A DNA stretch of 13,132 nucleotides from an uncultured bacterium (GCA_903918125.1 CAIXDB010000082.1:1-13132), one strand, 5' to 3'. Positions 1 through 7,622 are shown, counted from the first letter of the stretch. Made by a program: numbers and translations. Notes: a model not told the origin generated them from the letters alone.

Positions 1-367
1 GTGTTTCCGGCGCTTTTTCGAGAATCGGTACGGTGCCCCCGAGCACAAAATAATATCCGCCGAAGGATTTTGTTTTCTCGATGTTTTCAAAATCAACATC
101 GTGCGAGACAAGCATGAGTGCAGTCGCGTCACGTCGGGTGTCCGCGCAGATGGGGCAGGTCGTACTACCCGACATATCGTTTTGGAAAAATCGAAAACAC
201 GAGTCGCAGACGTGCACCTGCGAGCGAATGGTTGAAATTAAATCCGCCAGTTCTTTTGTGTAGCCGTTCTGTCGATTCAACAAAAAATACACGAAGCGTT
301 TCGCCTGTCGCGGTCCGATACCCGGAAATTGCTTGAACAGCTCGATAAGTTTTTGTGTGTTGTCCAT
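1..367 (-). CDS. recR: Recombination protein RecR (C-terminal part outside the window)
   Basis: RecR acts with RecF and RecO in the cytoplasm to load RecA on gapped DNA. The ATG is at 367-365 and 122 codons are present before the window edge, out of about 200 usual for the family. Visible in order: a helix-hairpin-helix (residues about 5-27, core FPGIGPRQAKRF), a four-cysteine zinc finger (CDSC ... CPIC, about 54-74), and the start of the Toprim domain ending in GGYYFVLGG. The Toprim acidic residue normally found in the VVE motif is replaced: the sequence here reads LMLVSHDVDFENIE. The gene lies 31 nt downstream of dnaB on the same strand and could share its transcript. No Shine-Dalgarno sequence is visible before the ATG. 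Identity is confident from the HhH, zinc finger and Toprim order. Confidence 0.93.
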   Translation of the reverse strand, partial: MDNTQKLIELFKQFPGIGPRQAKRFVYFLLNRQNGYTKELADLISTIRSQVHVCDSCFRFFQNDMSGSTTCPICADTRRDATALMLVSHDVDFENIEKTKSFGGYYFVLGGTVPILEKAPET

Positions 368-398
368 GACAAGAATAGAAGATTGAAAAATAGAAAAA

Positions 399-3125
399 TT
401 AAAAATCGCTAAACTCCTTCTCCGCGCCGCCATACTCCGACTTGTCCATATTTTGGAACGTGGCTTTTTTGTCGTTGAAGAAAAGCTCCACTTTGCCCGT
501 CTCGCCGTTGCGGTGTTTTTCGATCATGATCTCGGCGATATTTGTGCGATCCGCCTCATCTTTATATTTATCCTCGCGGTGAATCATGAGCACGATGTCC
601 GCATCTTGCTCGATACTGTTGTGCACGATGAAATCGTCCGCGACAAAGTTGTGCGTACCTGGCACTGTTGCATCAAACACTTCTTGCTCACCGAGAGAAG
701 TAACTGACACGACTTCGTCCCAATACACGTCAGATTCGGCAAGATGTAGAAGTTTTTCACTCGACAAAATAGTAGCGAGTTTCACCAATCGCATACGTGA
801 CACACCAGTCGCCATGAGTGCACTGCCGTTATACGAAATTTCCATTTTTGACGATACATCCCGCCAAGACATATCCATTTTTTCTTTTTCTGGCCCCACA
901 AACATCTGCCAGATTTCCCGTGGCACCGTATCGGTGTTTGTATTTGGTGCAACTTCTCTCAGAGTTTGCATAATCTCGGGGACAACATCTCCGCGAGCAC
1001 CGAATGAACCAACAAGTTCACAGAATTTGAGCTGGACCGGAGCACTTTGAATATGAATCTGATATATCGGTCGATATTTTCCTTGCAATACTTTTTTCAA
1101 AGTACTCCAAATACCGAGGCGCAAGAGAAGATGTTGAACACCTTGAGCAAGTTCAAGACTAGTTGACGCATAGTATATGGCGGCAACCGGTTTGCGACCA
1201 GGAAGCTTTTTCCAGGAAATATTACCGTCGGTTGCCCATAGATGATGTAAAAATAGTTTAATCTGTTTTTCCGATGTTTTAAAAATAGCATCAGGAATTT
1301 TCTTTTCATAGGAGCGAACGGGAGAAATACCTAATTTTGTGAACCAGTGTATGATGGGATGATGTTTGCCATGAGTTAGGTGGTATGGTGACGGCAAATA
1401 CACATGCCACCAATTTTCTTGTTTCACCACACGCGGAGTAATTCCAAATGCCATTTTAACGGAAACTTTAACCATCTCAATATTTTTCGGATCGGCGCTG
1501 GTATAGTGAATCGGTTGTCGAGGAAGCACACAACCATCGCCAAGTAGGTGAGCAAGGAGAATGACTTCACTGTCCATCATTGTATTTTCTTGAGTCGATA
1601 CAGAAAGTGCTCGGGGAATGGCAATGCGCATCTCCGGTTTGAATTCATCAAGTCGGTTCCAACCAGACAATGTGAAAAATTTGTGATTTGCAGACGCTTT
1701 GATGGTACGCCCGCTACGAGTTTTGATTTCAAACACCTCTTTGACACCACTGGAAAATACTTTCGTTGTGGGAAGAGTGATGAGTTTGTAGTGTGCATCG
1801 AGGGAGAAAATCGGCACGTCAGTTTGTCCGACCAAACTTTGAATCTGCACACGTTCACCCGTATCGGCACGAGTAATGAGAGTGTCACCGGTCAAACAAC
1901 CCGAATCGCGAAGGTCGGACAGGCGGGGACGACCGCCACGTTGCTCGACGGCACGCGAAAGTTGGGACAGGGCGAGCACCGGGACTTCGAGTTCGCGCGC
2001 CAAATTTTTCAGCGAGTGGGAAATTTCCGTCGTTTGCTGAACGAGGTTGTCCGTACCGCGTGCCGATGCACCGACCGGCACCATCAGTTGCAAATAGTCG
2101 ACGATAATCAGCCCGAGACCATGTTCGGATTTCAAGCGTCGCGCAATCGAACGCATTTTCAAAATATTGTTGCCCGGCTGGTCGTCGATAAAAATCGGCG
2201 CTTTTGAGAGCTTGTCGAGACCGGTGCGAATGGCATCGAAGTCGTCCTGTCGCGAGAGTTTGCCGGTACGCATTTTCCATGCGTCGACATTGGACTGCGC
2301 CGAAAGCATGCGGTCGACGAGTTGTTGTGAGGACATTTCGAGTGAGAAAATTCCCACCGGCGTGCCGTGGTTCACCGCCGACTGTCGAGCGATATCGAGC
2401 GCGAGCGAAGTCTTTCCCATCGACGGTCGTGCAGCTAGAATAATTAAATCAGATTTTTGCAACCCAGATAGTTTGTTGTCGAGCGCAGCGAATCCCGTCG
2501 GCACACCGCGCATACCGTCACTGCCTTCGCTATGCAGACGATCGAGTCGATCCCACGCTTCGGCAAGCTCGTCTTTGAGTGGCACGAATTTGTGCGAGGT
2601 GTTGAAGTTCGTCACTTCAAAAAGTTTTTTCTCGGCATTGTCGAGCATTTCTTCGAGCTCGCCCGTTTCGTCGTAGCCGAGTTGGTTGATATGATCGGAA
2701 GCCTCAATGAGCCGACGCATGATGTGTTTTTTCTGCACAATCTGCGCGTAGTACACAATGTTCGCGGACGACGGCACGACGTTCACCAGTTCGGTCAGGT
2801 ATGTGTTCCCACCAATTTGATCGAGCCAACCTTTCTCTTTCAATTTCGCCGACACGGAAAGCAAGTCGATGGGATCGTGTTTGGTGAACAGTTCCATCAT
2901 CGTGTCGTAGATAATGCGATGTTTGTCCGAGTAAAAAGAATCGAGCGACACAATGTCGGCGATGTCGTGAAGCGCCTCAGGTCGAAGCATGACCGAGCCG
3001 AGCAACGCCATCTCCGCTTCGAGATTTTGCGGGGGAATGCGTAGGCGATTTTGAACTGTTTGTGTGATAACGGTGTGTTGTGGCATAGGTTTGAACAGCG
3101 CGCGCTGGTTGCCGTATTCTACCAC
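399..3125 (-). CDS. dnaB: Replicative DNA helicase DnaB, interrupted by an intein
   Basis: DnaB is the hexameric helicase that unwinds DNA at the replication fork. The frame has 908 codons: a 481-residue helicase plus a 427-residue intein. Numbered from the GTG at 3125, the DnaB N-terminal domain spans about 30-140 (RIPPQNLEAEMALLGS), the Walker A ARPSMGKT is at 232-239, the Walker B-like LIIVDYLQL at 339-347, and SDLRDSG at 403-409 is split from SIEQDAD at 837-843 by the intein. After splicing the helicase is of normal family length. The start is uncertain: the GTG at 3125 has GGAG 12 nt upstream, while the ATG at 3086 (residue 14) lacks a ribosome site but fits a short family-type N-terminus. 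cysS ends 65 nt upstream and recR begins 31 nt downstream, all on the same strand. Confidence 0.97.
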   Translation of the reverse strand: MVEYGNQRALFKPMPQHTVITQTVQNRLRIPPQNLEAEMALLGSVMLRPEALHDIADIVSLDSFYSDKHRIIYDTMMELFTKHDPIDLLSVSAKLKEKGWLDQIGGNTYLTELVNVVPSSANIVYYAQIVQKKHIMRRLIEASDHINQLGYDETGELEEMLDNAEKKLFEVTNFNTSHKFVPLKDELAEAWDRLDRLHSEGSDGMRGVPTGFAALDNKLSGLQKSDLIILAARPSMGKTSLALDIARQSAVNHGTPVGIFSLEMSSQQLVDRMLSAQSNVDAWKMRTGKLSRQDDFDAIRTGLDKLSKAPIFIDDQPGNNILKMRSIARRLKSEHGLGLIIVDYLQLMVPVGASARGTDNLVQQTTEISHSLKNLARELEVPVLALSQLSRAVEQRGGRPRLSDLRDSGCLTGDTLITRADTGERVQIQSLVGQTDVPIFSLDAHYKLITLPTTKVFSSGVKEVFEIKTRSGRTIKASANHKFFTLSGWNRLDEFKPEMRIAIPRALSVSTQENTMMDSEVILLAHLLGDGCVLPRQPIHYTSADPKNIEMVKVSVKMAFGITPRVVKQENWWHVYLPSPYHLTHGKHHPIIHWFTKLGISPVRSYEKKIPDAIFKTSEKQIKLFLHHLWATDGNISWKKLPGRKPVAAIYYASTSLELAQGVQHLLLRLGIWSTLKKVLQGKYRPIYQIHIQSAPVQLKFCELVGSFGARGDVVPEIMQTLREVAPNTNTDTVPREIWQMFVGPEKEKMDMSWRDVSSKMEISYNGSALMATGVSRMRLVKLATILSSEKLLHLAESDVYWDEVVSVTSLGEQEVFDATVPGTHNFVADDFIVHNSIEQDADIVLMIHREDKYKDEADRTNIAEIMIEKHRNGETGKVELFFNDKKATFQNMDKSEYGGAEKEFSDF
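618..1898 (-). mobile_element. Intein in DnaB with LAGLIDADG homing endonuclease
   Basis: This segment codes a 427-residue protein intron that should excise itself. It occupies residues 410-836 of the DnaB precursor. Cys410 (CLTGDTLI) starts block A. Block B reads GRTIKASANHKF, with Ser in place of the usual Thr of TxxH and His481 kept. The endonuclease motifs are LLAHLLGDG (523-531) and LFLHHLWATDG (624-634), each with its Asp. The C-terminal blocks run VFDATVPGTHNFVADD to IVHN, giving His835-Asn836 and Ser837 as the +1 residue. The junction (RDSG / SIEQDAD) and many residues resemble the Synechocystis DnaB intein. All residues needed for splicing are present, and both endonuclease Asp residues are intact, so splicing and homing both look possible. 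One line inside (1261-1320) is 33% GC against 60% in an extein line (2341-2400), but another intein line (961-1020) is 48%. Confidence 0.96.
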
Positions 3126-3190
3126 ACGCCACTTTTTCTCCGCTATATTCCAAAAGTGCGTATTCTGTGTGCAAACTGTGGAGGAGAAAG

Positions 3191-4597
3191 CTACTTTTTA
3201 CTCACTTTTGTACCTTCCGGCGTATCCATCACGTCAAAGCCGAGTGACTCGATCCGCGCGCGAAGTTCATCGCTTTTTGCAAAATCTTTTTCAGTGCGGG
3301 CTTGGTCGCGGAGAGTGATGAGCTGCTGAACTTCTGCGGGAATTTCCACCATTTCAAATTTGTCGATCTCAAGTCCAAACACACGATCAAAATCAAGAAC
3401 TTGTTTTATTCTGTCCGCACCGGAAACCCGATCATCATTCAAAACTTGCCACGTCAACGCGAGAGCTTGCGGCATATTCAAATCATCATTTATATATTCA
3501 TTAAACATGCGAGTATTGGCAACAAGAATATTCGGATCTTTTGTTTTGATATCGTTCTTTATACTTTTTAATTCCTGAACTTGTGAACGGATTTTTTTCC
3601 ATGCAGTTTGCGCACCCTCCAGCGCTTCCCAACTAAACTGGAGCGGGGAAGAGTATCGCGCAGTCAAAAGCAAATAGCGATAGGCGAGTGGGTCGATACC
3701 GCGGTCAATGAGCGTTTGCAAGCGTGTGAAATTTTCTCCGGACTTTGCCATTTTATCCTCACCGACAGTCAAAAATGCGTTGTGCATCCAGTAGTGGACG
3801 AACGGCGCGTGGTTGGCGCACACCGACTGTGCGATTTCGTTGTTGTGGTGCACGGGAATGTGGTCGATACCGCCAGTGTGCACGTCAAATGTCACACCAA
3901 GAAGTGCTTTGGACATCGCTGAACATTCGATGTGCCAGCCGGGAAAACCGACGCCCCACGGCGACTGCCATTCCATTTCGCGCTTTTCATTTTTCGGTGA
4001 AAATTTCCAGAGTGCAAAATCTGTCGGATTTCTTTTCTCCGAATTCACGCCGATTCGCGCGCCTTCTTCCAAACCTTTCAGGTCGATGTGACCGAGTTTC
4101 CCGTAGTCGGGAAATTTGCTCGTGTCAAAATAAATTCCATCCGATGTCGAGTATGTAAAACCGCCTTGCTCGAGCTGTTGTATCATTTCTATTTGTTCGG
4201 CGATATATTTCGTCGCTTTCGGAAATGTGATGTTTTTTCGTTCAATACCAAGTTTGTCGAGGTCATCAAAAAAAGCTTGTGTATAAAAATCTGCGACTTC
4301 GCGTGCGGTTTTGCCCTCGCGTTTCGCACCTTTTTCCAATTTGTCTTCACCCTCATCCGCATCCGATACAAGGTGCCCGACATCAGTGATGTTTATTACT
4401 TGTTTCACTTCATAGCCGTTGTATTCGAACATTCTTCGCAACACGTCGGCAAAAACGTAGCTTCGCAGGTTGCCGATGTGCGCGTAGTTGTACACGGTCG
4501 GACCGCAGTTGTACATCGAAACGTGGCCGGGCGCAATCGGCTCAAAAATTTCCTTTTTTCCGGAGAGTGTATTGTATAAATAGATATTTTTTTTCAT
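3191..4597 (-). CDS. cysS: Cysteinyl-tRNA synthetase
   Basis: Charges tRNA-Cys with cysteine in the cytoplasm. The class I signatures are clear in the 468-residue protein: CGPTVYNYAHIGN at 31-43 with HIGN as the HIGH motif, and KMAKS at 282-286 as the KMSKS loop. The likely zinc ligands are Cys31, Cys225 (GWHIECSAMS), one of His250/His251 and Glu254 (GGIDHIPVHHNNE). Length is normal for the family. The frame is open upstream to 4717, but the ATG at 4597 (MKKNIYLYNTLSG) is chosen because family similarity starts there and because the extension would run into the end of the upstream gene. No Shine-Dalgarno sequence is seen. The corA-like gene ends 44 nt upstream on the same strand, so co-transcription is likely. 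Confidence 0.97.
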   Translation of the reverse strand: MKKNIYLYNTLSGKKEIFEPIAPGHVSMYNCGPTVYNYAHIGNLRSYVFADVLRRMFEYNGYEVKQVINITDVGHLVSDADEGEDKLEKGAKREGKTAREVADFYTQAFFDDLDKLGIERKNITFPKATKYIAEQIEMIQQLEQGGFTYSTSDGIYFDTSKFPDYGKLGHIDLKGLEEGARIGVNSEKRNPTDFALWKFSPKNEKREMEWQSPWGVGFPGWHIECSAMSKALLGVTFDVHTGGIDHIPVHHNNEIAQSVCANHAPFVHYWMHNAFLTVGEDKMAKSGENFTRLQTLIDRGIDPLAYRYLLLTARYSSPLQFSWEALEGAQTAWKKIRSQVQELKSIKNDIKTKDPNILVANTRMFNEYINDDLNMPQALALTWQVLNDDRVSGADRIKQVLDFDRVFGLEIDKFEMVEIPAEVQQLITLRDQARTEKDFAKSDELRARIESLGFDVMDTPEGTKVSKK

Positions 4598-4641
4598 AGG
4601 AAAGGTGTCACAGACGTCAAGACAATTTCGGCACCGGGACG

Positions 4642-5562
4642 TTACATCCATTTTTTGTGACGAATATACGTCAGCGTAATCGCCACCGACGCGAGCATGA
4701 GGACGATCACAATCCAAAACGCGTTTGGGTTGTCCACCACGGGCATACCGGTGATGCGCATGCCGAAAAAGACGGCGATAAAGTTCAGTGGCAAAACGAG
4801 CGCGCCGAGTATCGTCAGCTGTTTGACCGTTTCGTTTTGCTTGCTGGTCAGGAGCGAATTGTTTGTTTCGCGGAGCTCGCGCAACATGTCGAGCTCGCTG
4901 TGAATATTTGTGGTGATTTTCAAATACTCAATCAAAATCTGCTCGATGCCGTCGCCAAACTCCTCGCCGAACATTTTCTTGCCGTAATGGTGGAGCGAGT
5001 CGAGCACGTCGCGATGCAGGTCGATTTCTTTTTTGAATTCGAGAAGTGTTCGCGTGACGAGCGACAGTTGCACCACCATTTCGCGTTCGTGTCCGGCGAA
5101 AATGCGTGCGGTGATGTCGTCGGTGATGTCCTCGATCGAGTCGAGCTCCTCCGTCATGCCGTTGTACAACTCGCGCAACAATCCGAAAAACAAAACGTTT
5201 TGCGACGCACCAACGGACGAATTTTTCTCGAGCACTTCCTTGACCGCAATCGTTTTACTGAATTTGTCGAGCGCATCGATCGTGTCATATCGTGCGGTGA
5301 TGAGCAGATTTTTACCGATGATAAAATCAACTTCCTGGTTGGCGTCGGTCGCGGAGTGCGAGTGCTTAAAGGCGGGGAAGTGGAGTATACAATATATGTA
5401 TCCGTCGTGGAGCTCAATGCGCGGTTTGCGCGTGGCGGATGTCAGCTCCTTGGCCACGAACGGGTGAATGCCGTACTTGTCCATCAAACCGTGAATTTCC
5501 TCCGGCGTGCCCGAGTCGACATCGACCCACGTCTCACTGTTGTATGTGTATGTATTGATCAT
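4642..5562 (-). CDS. corA: CorA-family divalent cation transporter with GMR instead of GMN
   Basis: CorA proteins are pentameric inner-membrane channels for Mg2+ and sometimes Co2+ or Ni2+. The 306-residue protein has a long cytoplasmic alpha/beta and helical region, two C-terminal membrane segments (about 249-266 and 281-300), and the basic tail RHKKWM, which is the CorA layout. The signature loop after the first membrane segment reads FGMRITGMP (266-274): the Asn of the near-universal GMN is Arg. The ATG at 5562 is preferred over one at 5616 because a promoter (-35 TTGTAG, 17 nt, -10 TATACT) lies between them, leaving a leader of about 14 nt with no Shine-Dalgarno. It diverges from the S41 protease gene and is followed by cysS. 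The family call is sound; transport activity and substrate are uncertain because of the changed signature. Confidence 0.88.
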   Translation of the reverse strand: MINTYTYNSETWVDVDSGTPEEIHGLMDKYGIHPFVAKELTSATRKPRIELHDGYIYCILHFPAFKHSHSATDANQEVDFIIGKNLLITARYDTIDALDKFSKTIAVKEVLEKNSSVGASQNVLFFGLLRELYNGMTEELDSIEDITDDITARIFAGHEREMVVQLSLVTRTLLEFKKEIDLHRDVLDSLHHYGKKMFGEEFGDGIEQILIEYLKITTNIHSELDMLRELRETNNSLLTSKQNETVKQLTILGALVLPLNFIAVFFGMRITGMPVVDNPNAFWIVIVLMLASVAITLTYIRHKKWM

Positions 5563-5582
5563 AAGTTTTGTGTTATATCGCA

Positions 5583-5611
5583 AGTATACCGTGATTTTTA
5601 TTTGACTACAA
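5583..5611 (-). promoter_or_regulatory. Promoter of the corA-like gene
   Basis: On the minus strand the -35 box TTGTAG (5611-5606) is followed by a 17-nt spacer and the -10 box TATACT (5588-5583, 5 of 6 matches to TATAAT). The predicted start of transcription near 5576 gives a leader of about 14 nt before the ATG at 5562. The -35 box shares 2 bp with the -35 box of the divergent protease gene. Confidence 0.6.
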
Positions 5612-5630
5612 CACAACCTTTTGCGATAAT
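5602..5630 (+). promoter_or_regulatory. Promoter of the S41 protease gene, predicted leaderless
   Basis: The -35 box TTGACT (5602-5607), a 17-nt spacer and the -10 box GATAAT (5625-5630) form a near-consensus sigma-70 type promoter. The -10 box ends 9 nt before the ATG at 5640, so transcription should start at or within about 3 nt of the start codon. No room remains for a Shine-Dalgarno sequence. Confidence 0.7.
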
Positions 5631-5639
5631 TGAAATCTC

Positions 5640-6908
5640 ATGACTGACTTTCCTAATTTTTTAAAAACACAACCGCCGGAGGCGAGCGGTGGTCGCATGA
5701 CCAAAGTCGCCGTTGCGGTGACAGTCATCGTGCTAGCACTCGTGTTTGGCGGGGGATTTCTCGCCGGACGACACTCCGAGTCGCAGGAAGCGCTCGCGAT
5801 CGGACTTGCAAACAAAGACGCTACCGGCACAACCACTGTCGACTTCTCGCCATTTTGGAAAGCGTGGAACATCATCAATGAAAAATATGTTGCGACAAAC
5901 GGCACGAGTACCGCGCCGGTGACCGACCAGACCAAAGTCTACGGCGCAATCCAGGGCATGGTTGCATCCCTCGGCGATCCGTACACCGTCTTCTTTCCGC
6001 CGACCGAAAACTCGAGTTTCAACGAGCAAATCAGCGGTAACTTCCAGGGCGTCGGCATGGAAATCGACGTGGTTAACGGCGTGCTGACCGTCATCTCTCC
6101 ACTGAAAGGCAGTCCGGCCGCTGCAGCGGGCATTAAAACCGGCGACAAAATTTTAAAAATCGGCACGACCACGACAGACCAGATGAGTTCTGACGATGCG
6201 GTGGGCTTGATTCGCGGTCCAGCCGGCACGACGGTTTCACTTCAAATCCAGCGCGGTACCGGTGTGCCATTCACGGTCAACGTCACGCGACAAGTCATCG
6301 ACATTCCAACTATCGACACCGAAACGAAAGGCGACGTATTCATCATTCACATGTACAATTTCTCGGCAATTTCCGACGACTTGTTCCGCGGTGCTTTGCG
6401 CTCGTTCGTCGAGTCGGGCGACCAGAAACTGATTCTTGACCTGCGAGGCAACCCGGGCGGATACCTCGACGCGGCAATCGACATGGCAAGCTGGTTCCTG
6501 CCAGCCGGCAAAACGGTGGTGAAGGAAGATTTCGGTAACAACCAGCCGGTACAAACGTACACGAGCAAAGGCTACAACATTTTCAACAGCAACCTCAAAA
6601 TGGTGGTGATGATTGACGGCGGGTCGGCGAGTGCGTCGGAAATTCTCGCCGGTGCATTGCACGACAACCACATCGCCACGCTTCTCGGCGAGCAATCATA
6701 CGGCAAAGGTTCAGTCCAGGAGCTCGTACCGATCACCGACAACACGTCACTCAAGGTTACCATCGCCCGATGGCTCACGCCGAACGGCCTGTCCATTTCG
6801 CACCACGGCCTGACACCGGACGTCATCGTCCCGCTCAACGAACAGAAATTTGCTTCGTCGAGTGACGATACTCAGATGGACGCCGCGGTGCAGTTATTGG
6901 ATAAATAA
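5640..6908 (+). CDS. ctpA: C-terminal processing peptidase, S41 family, membrane-anchored
   Basis: A serine protease of the CtpA/Prc type that cleaves proteins near their C-termini outside the cytoplasmic membrane. The 422-residue protein has a short cytoplasmic tail, one membrane segment (about 22-42, rich in V, A, L and G), a PDZ domain (about 135-215, starting NFQGVGMEID), and the peptidase core. Catalytic residues by spacing to E. coli Prc are Ser331 in GGSASASEI and Lys356 with Gln360 in YGKGSVQ. Length and domain order are normal. The ATG sits immediately behind a strong promoter, which fixes the start. An oddity: residues about 10-22 (QPPEASGGRMTK) are coded by a 36-nt sequence that recurs in the methyltransferase gene at 12760. 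The gene is probably monocistronic, as the structured element fills the space before rplI. Confidence 0.95.
   Translation: MTDFPNFLKTQPPEASGGRMTKVAVAVTVIVLALVFGGGFLAGRHSESQEALAIGLANKDATGTTTVDFSPFWKAWNIINEKYVATNGTSTAPVTDQTKVYGAIQGMVASLGDPYTVFFPPTENSSFNEQISGNFQGVGMEIDVVNGVLTVISPLKGSPAAAAGIKTGDKILKIGTTTTDQMSSDDAVGLIRGPAGTTVSLQIQRGTGVPFTVNVTRQVIDIPTIDTETKGDVFIIHMYNFSAISDDLFRGALRSFVESGDQKLILDLRGNPGGYLDAAIDMASWFLPAGKTVVKEDFGNNQPVQTYTSKGYNIFNSNLKMVVMIDGGSASASEILAGALHDNHIATLLGEQSYGKGSVQELVPITDNTSLKVTIARWLTPNGLSISHHGLTPDVIVPLNEQKFASSSDDTQMDAAVQLLDK
5669..5704 (+). repeat. Dispersed 36-nt repeat, copy 1 (inside the protease gene)
   Basis: This stretch matches 12870-12905 at 31 of 36 positions, and all five differences are transitions. 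The core GTGGTCGCATGAC is identical. Both copies are read in the same frame, giving QPPEASGGRMTK here and QPLKASSGRMTK there, although the host proteins are unrelated. Copy 1 can form two small hairpins, ACCGC with GCGGT and GGTC with GACC. Confidence 0.75.
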
Positions 6909-6911
6909 ACG

Positions 6912-7143
6912 ACTCGAGTGCAATTTTTTGAGCCTCTCGGAGAACCTTAGAAAATAACGACGCAGGCGTGCGTGGCACACGCCGAGGTGAGAAGCTGTGT
7001 TACAGCTTCGCAAGACCTTGAGCATCGGTACTCCGATGTGAAAGGTGTACTGCTCCTGTAAGGAGATTATTTTCTTGAGGTTCGAGAGCGAGCAAAAATC
7101 GCACCAGCGATTTATTGTGTGCTCAAAAAAATTGTACTCAAGT
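6912..7143. repeat. Nested inverted-repeat element with five hairpins (structured RNA or MITE-like)
   Basis: Outer arms 6912-6933 and 7121-7143 are inverted copies (20 of 22 aligned positions plus a 1-nt indel; core CAATTTTTTGAGC). Directly inside, 6934-6957 pairs with 7067-7088 (CTCTCG, AACCT and AGAAAATAA segments). Within lie the hairpins GGCGTG/CACGCC (6965-6983), GAAGCTGT/ACAGCTTC (6991-7009), CATCGG/CCGATG (7023-7038) and CTCCT/AGGAG (7053-7065). A fifth, AAATCGC/GCGATTT (7096-7113), sits on the 3' side between the two stems and makes a three-way junction. The segment ACCTT (7015-7019) can also pair with AAGGT (7042-7046) around the third hairpin. The element begins 3 nt after the protease stop codon and its right arm contains the -35 box of rplI. 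No protein is coded. I do not recognise a known RNA family; tmRNA, RNase P, SRP and 6S signatures are absent. Confidence 0.65.
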
Positions 7144-7161
7144 TGATTATTATGTTAAGAT
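7132..7161 (+). promoter_or_regulatory. Promoter of rplI, predicted leaderless
   Basis: The -35 box TTGTAC (7132-7137), an 18-nt spacer and the -10 box TAAGAT (7156-7161) preceded by TGT form an extended -10 promoter. The -10 box ends 6 nt before the ATG at 7168, so transcription should start at the A of the start codon. The -35 box lies inside the right arm of the inverted-repeat element. Confidence 0.55.
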
Positions 7162-7167
7162 GCCTGC

Positions 7168-7614
7168 ATGAAAATAATATTGTTAAAAGATGTGCCGAAG
7201 GTTGGACGAAAGTTTGAGGTCAAGGATGTACCGCCGGGCTTTGCCACAAACATGCTCCTGCCGAGAGGCTTGGCAGTGGTAGCAACGGTGCAGGCTGTAC
7301 AAAACATGCAAAAACAAAAAGACACGCTCGACGCCGAGCGCAAAATCCAAGGTGAACTACTCGCCAAAAATCTGGAAACGATAAAAGGTCTGACACTCCA
7401 CATGACCGAAAAAGCCAACGACAAAGGCCACCTTTTCGCCGGTGTGACCAAGGAAATGGTACTGGCGGAAATTTTTAAAACCGCGCGACTGAACATCGAC
7501 CCGGAGTCCGTCGACCTCGACAAGCCACTCAAAACGGTCGGTGAACACAAAGTAATCGTCCACGCCGGTGGCAAGAAAGCGGAGTTTACCGTCACAATCG
7601 AAGCGGAAAAATAA
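7168..7614 (+). CDS. rplI: Large ribosomal subunit protein bL9
   Basis: bL9 binds 23S rRNA at the base of the L1 stalk and reaches across the ribosome. The 148-residue protein has the N-terminal RNA-binding domain (MKIILLKDVPKVGRKFEVKD, then GFATNMLLPRGLA), the long connecting helix rich in K, Q and E (about 45-75), and the C-terminal domain (about 80-148, with LDKPLKTVGEHKVIV). Length is normal. It stands alone here rather than beside rpsF and rpsR. Its -10 box is only 6 nt upstream, so the mRNA is probably leaderless. The presence of bL9 is informative because some CPR groups are reported to lack it. It ends at a terminator shared with rpmA. Confidence 0.97.
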   Translation: MKIILLKDVPKVGRKFEVKDVPPGFATNMLLPRGLAVVATVQAVQNMQKQKDTLDAERKIQGELLAKNLETIKGLTLHMTEKANDKGHLFAGVTKEMVLAEIFKTARLNIDPESVDLDKPLKTVGEHKVIVHAGGKKAEFTVTIEAEK

Positions 7615-7622
7615 AATCAGCA

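Noticed and set aside
1097..1309. A small minus-strand frame inside the intein as a possible free-standing gene
   Set aside because: It is an out-of-frame shadow of the continuous 908-codon dnaB frame, with no start signal of its own.
4598..4717. N-terminal extension of CysS by 40 residues
   Set aside because: The extra residues do not match the family and overlap the 3' end of the corA-like gene; MKKNIYLYNTL is the normal family start.
4657..5643. A 328-codon open frame on the plus strand across the corA-like gene
   Set aside because: It is antisense to a clear CorA-family protein, its translation shows no recognisable domain, and it runs through the promoter region of both neighbours. It is a codon-bias shadow.
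6909..7167. tmRNA, RNase P, SRP, 6S RNA or tRNA in the structured gap
   Set aside because: None of the conserved sequence signatures of these RNAs is present, and no cloverleaf with T-loop or CCA-ready acceptor stem can be drawn.
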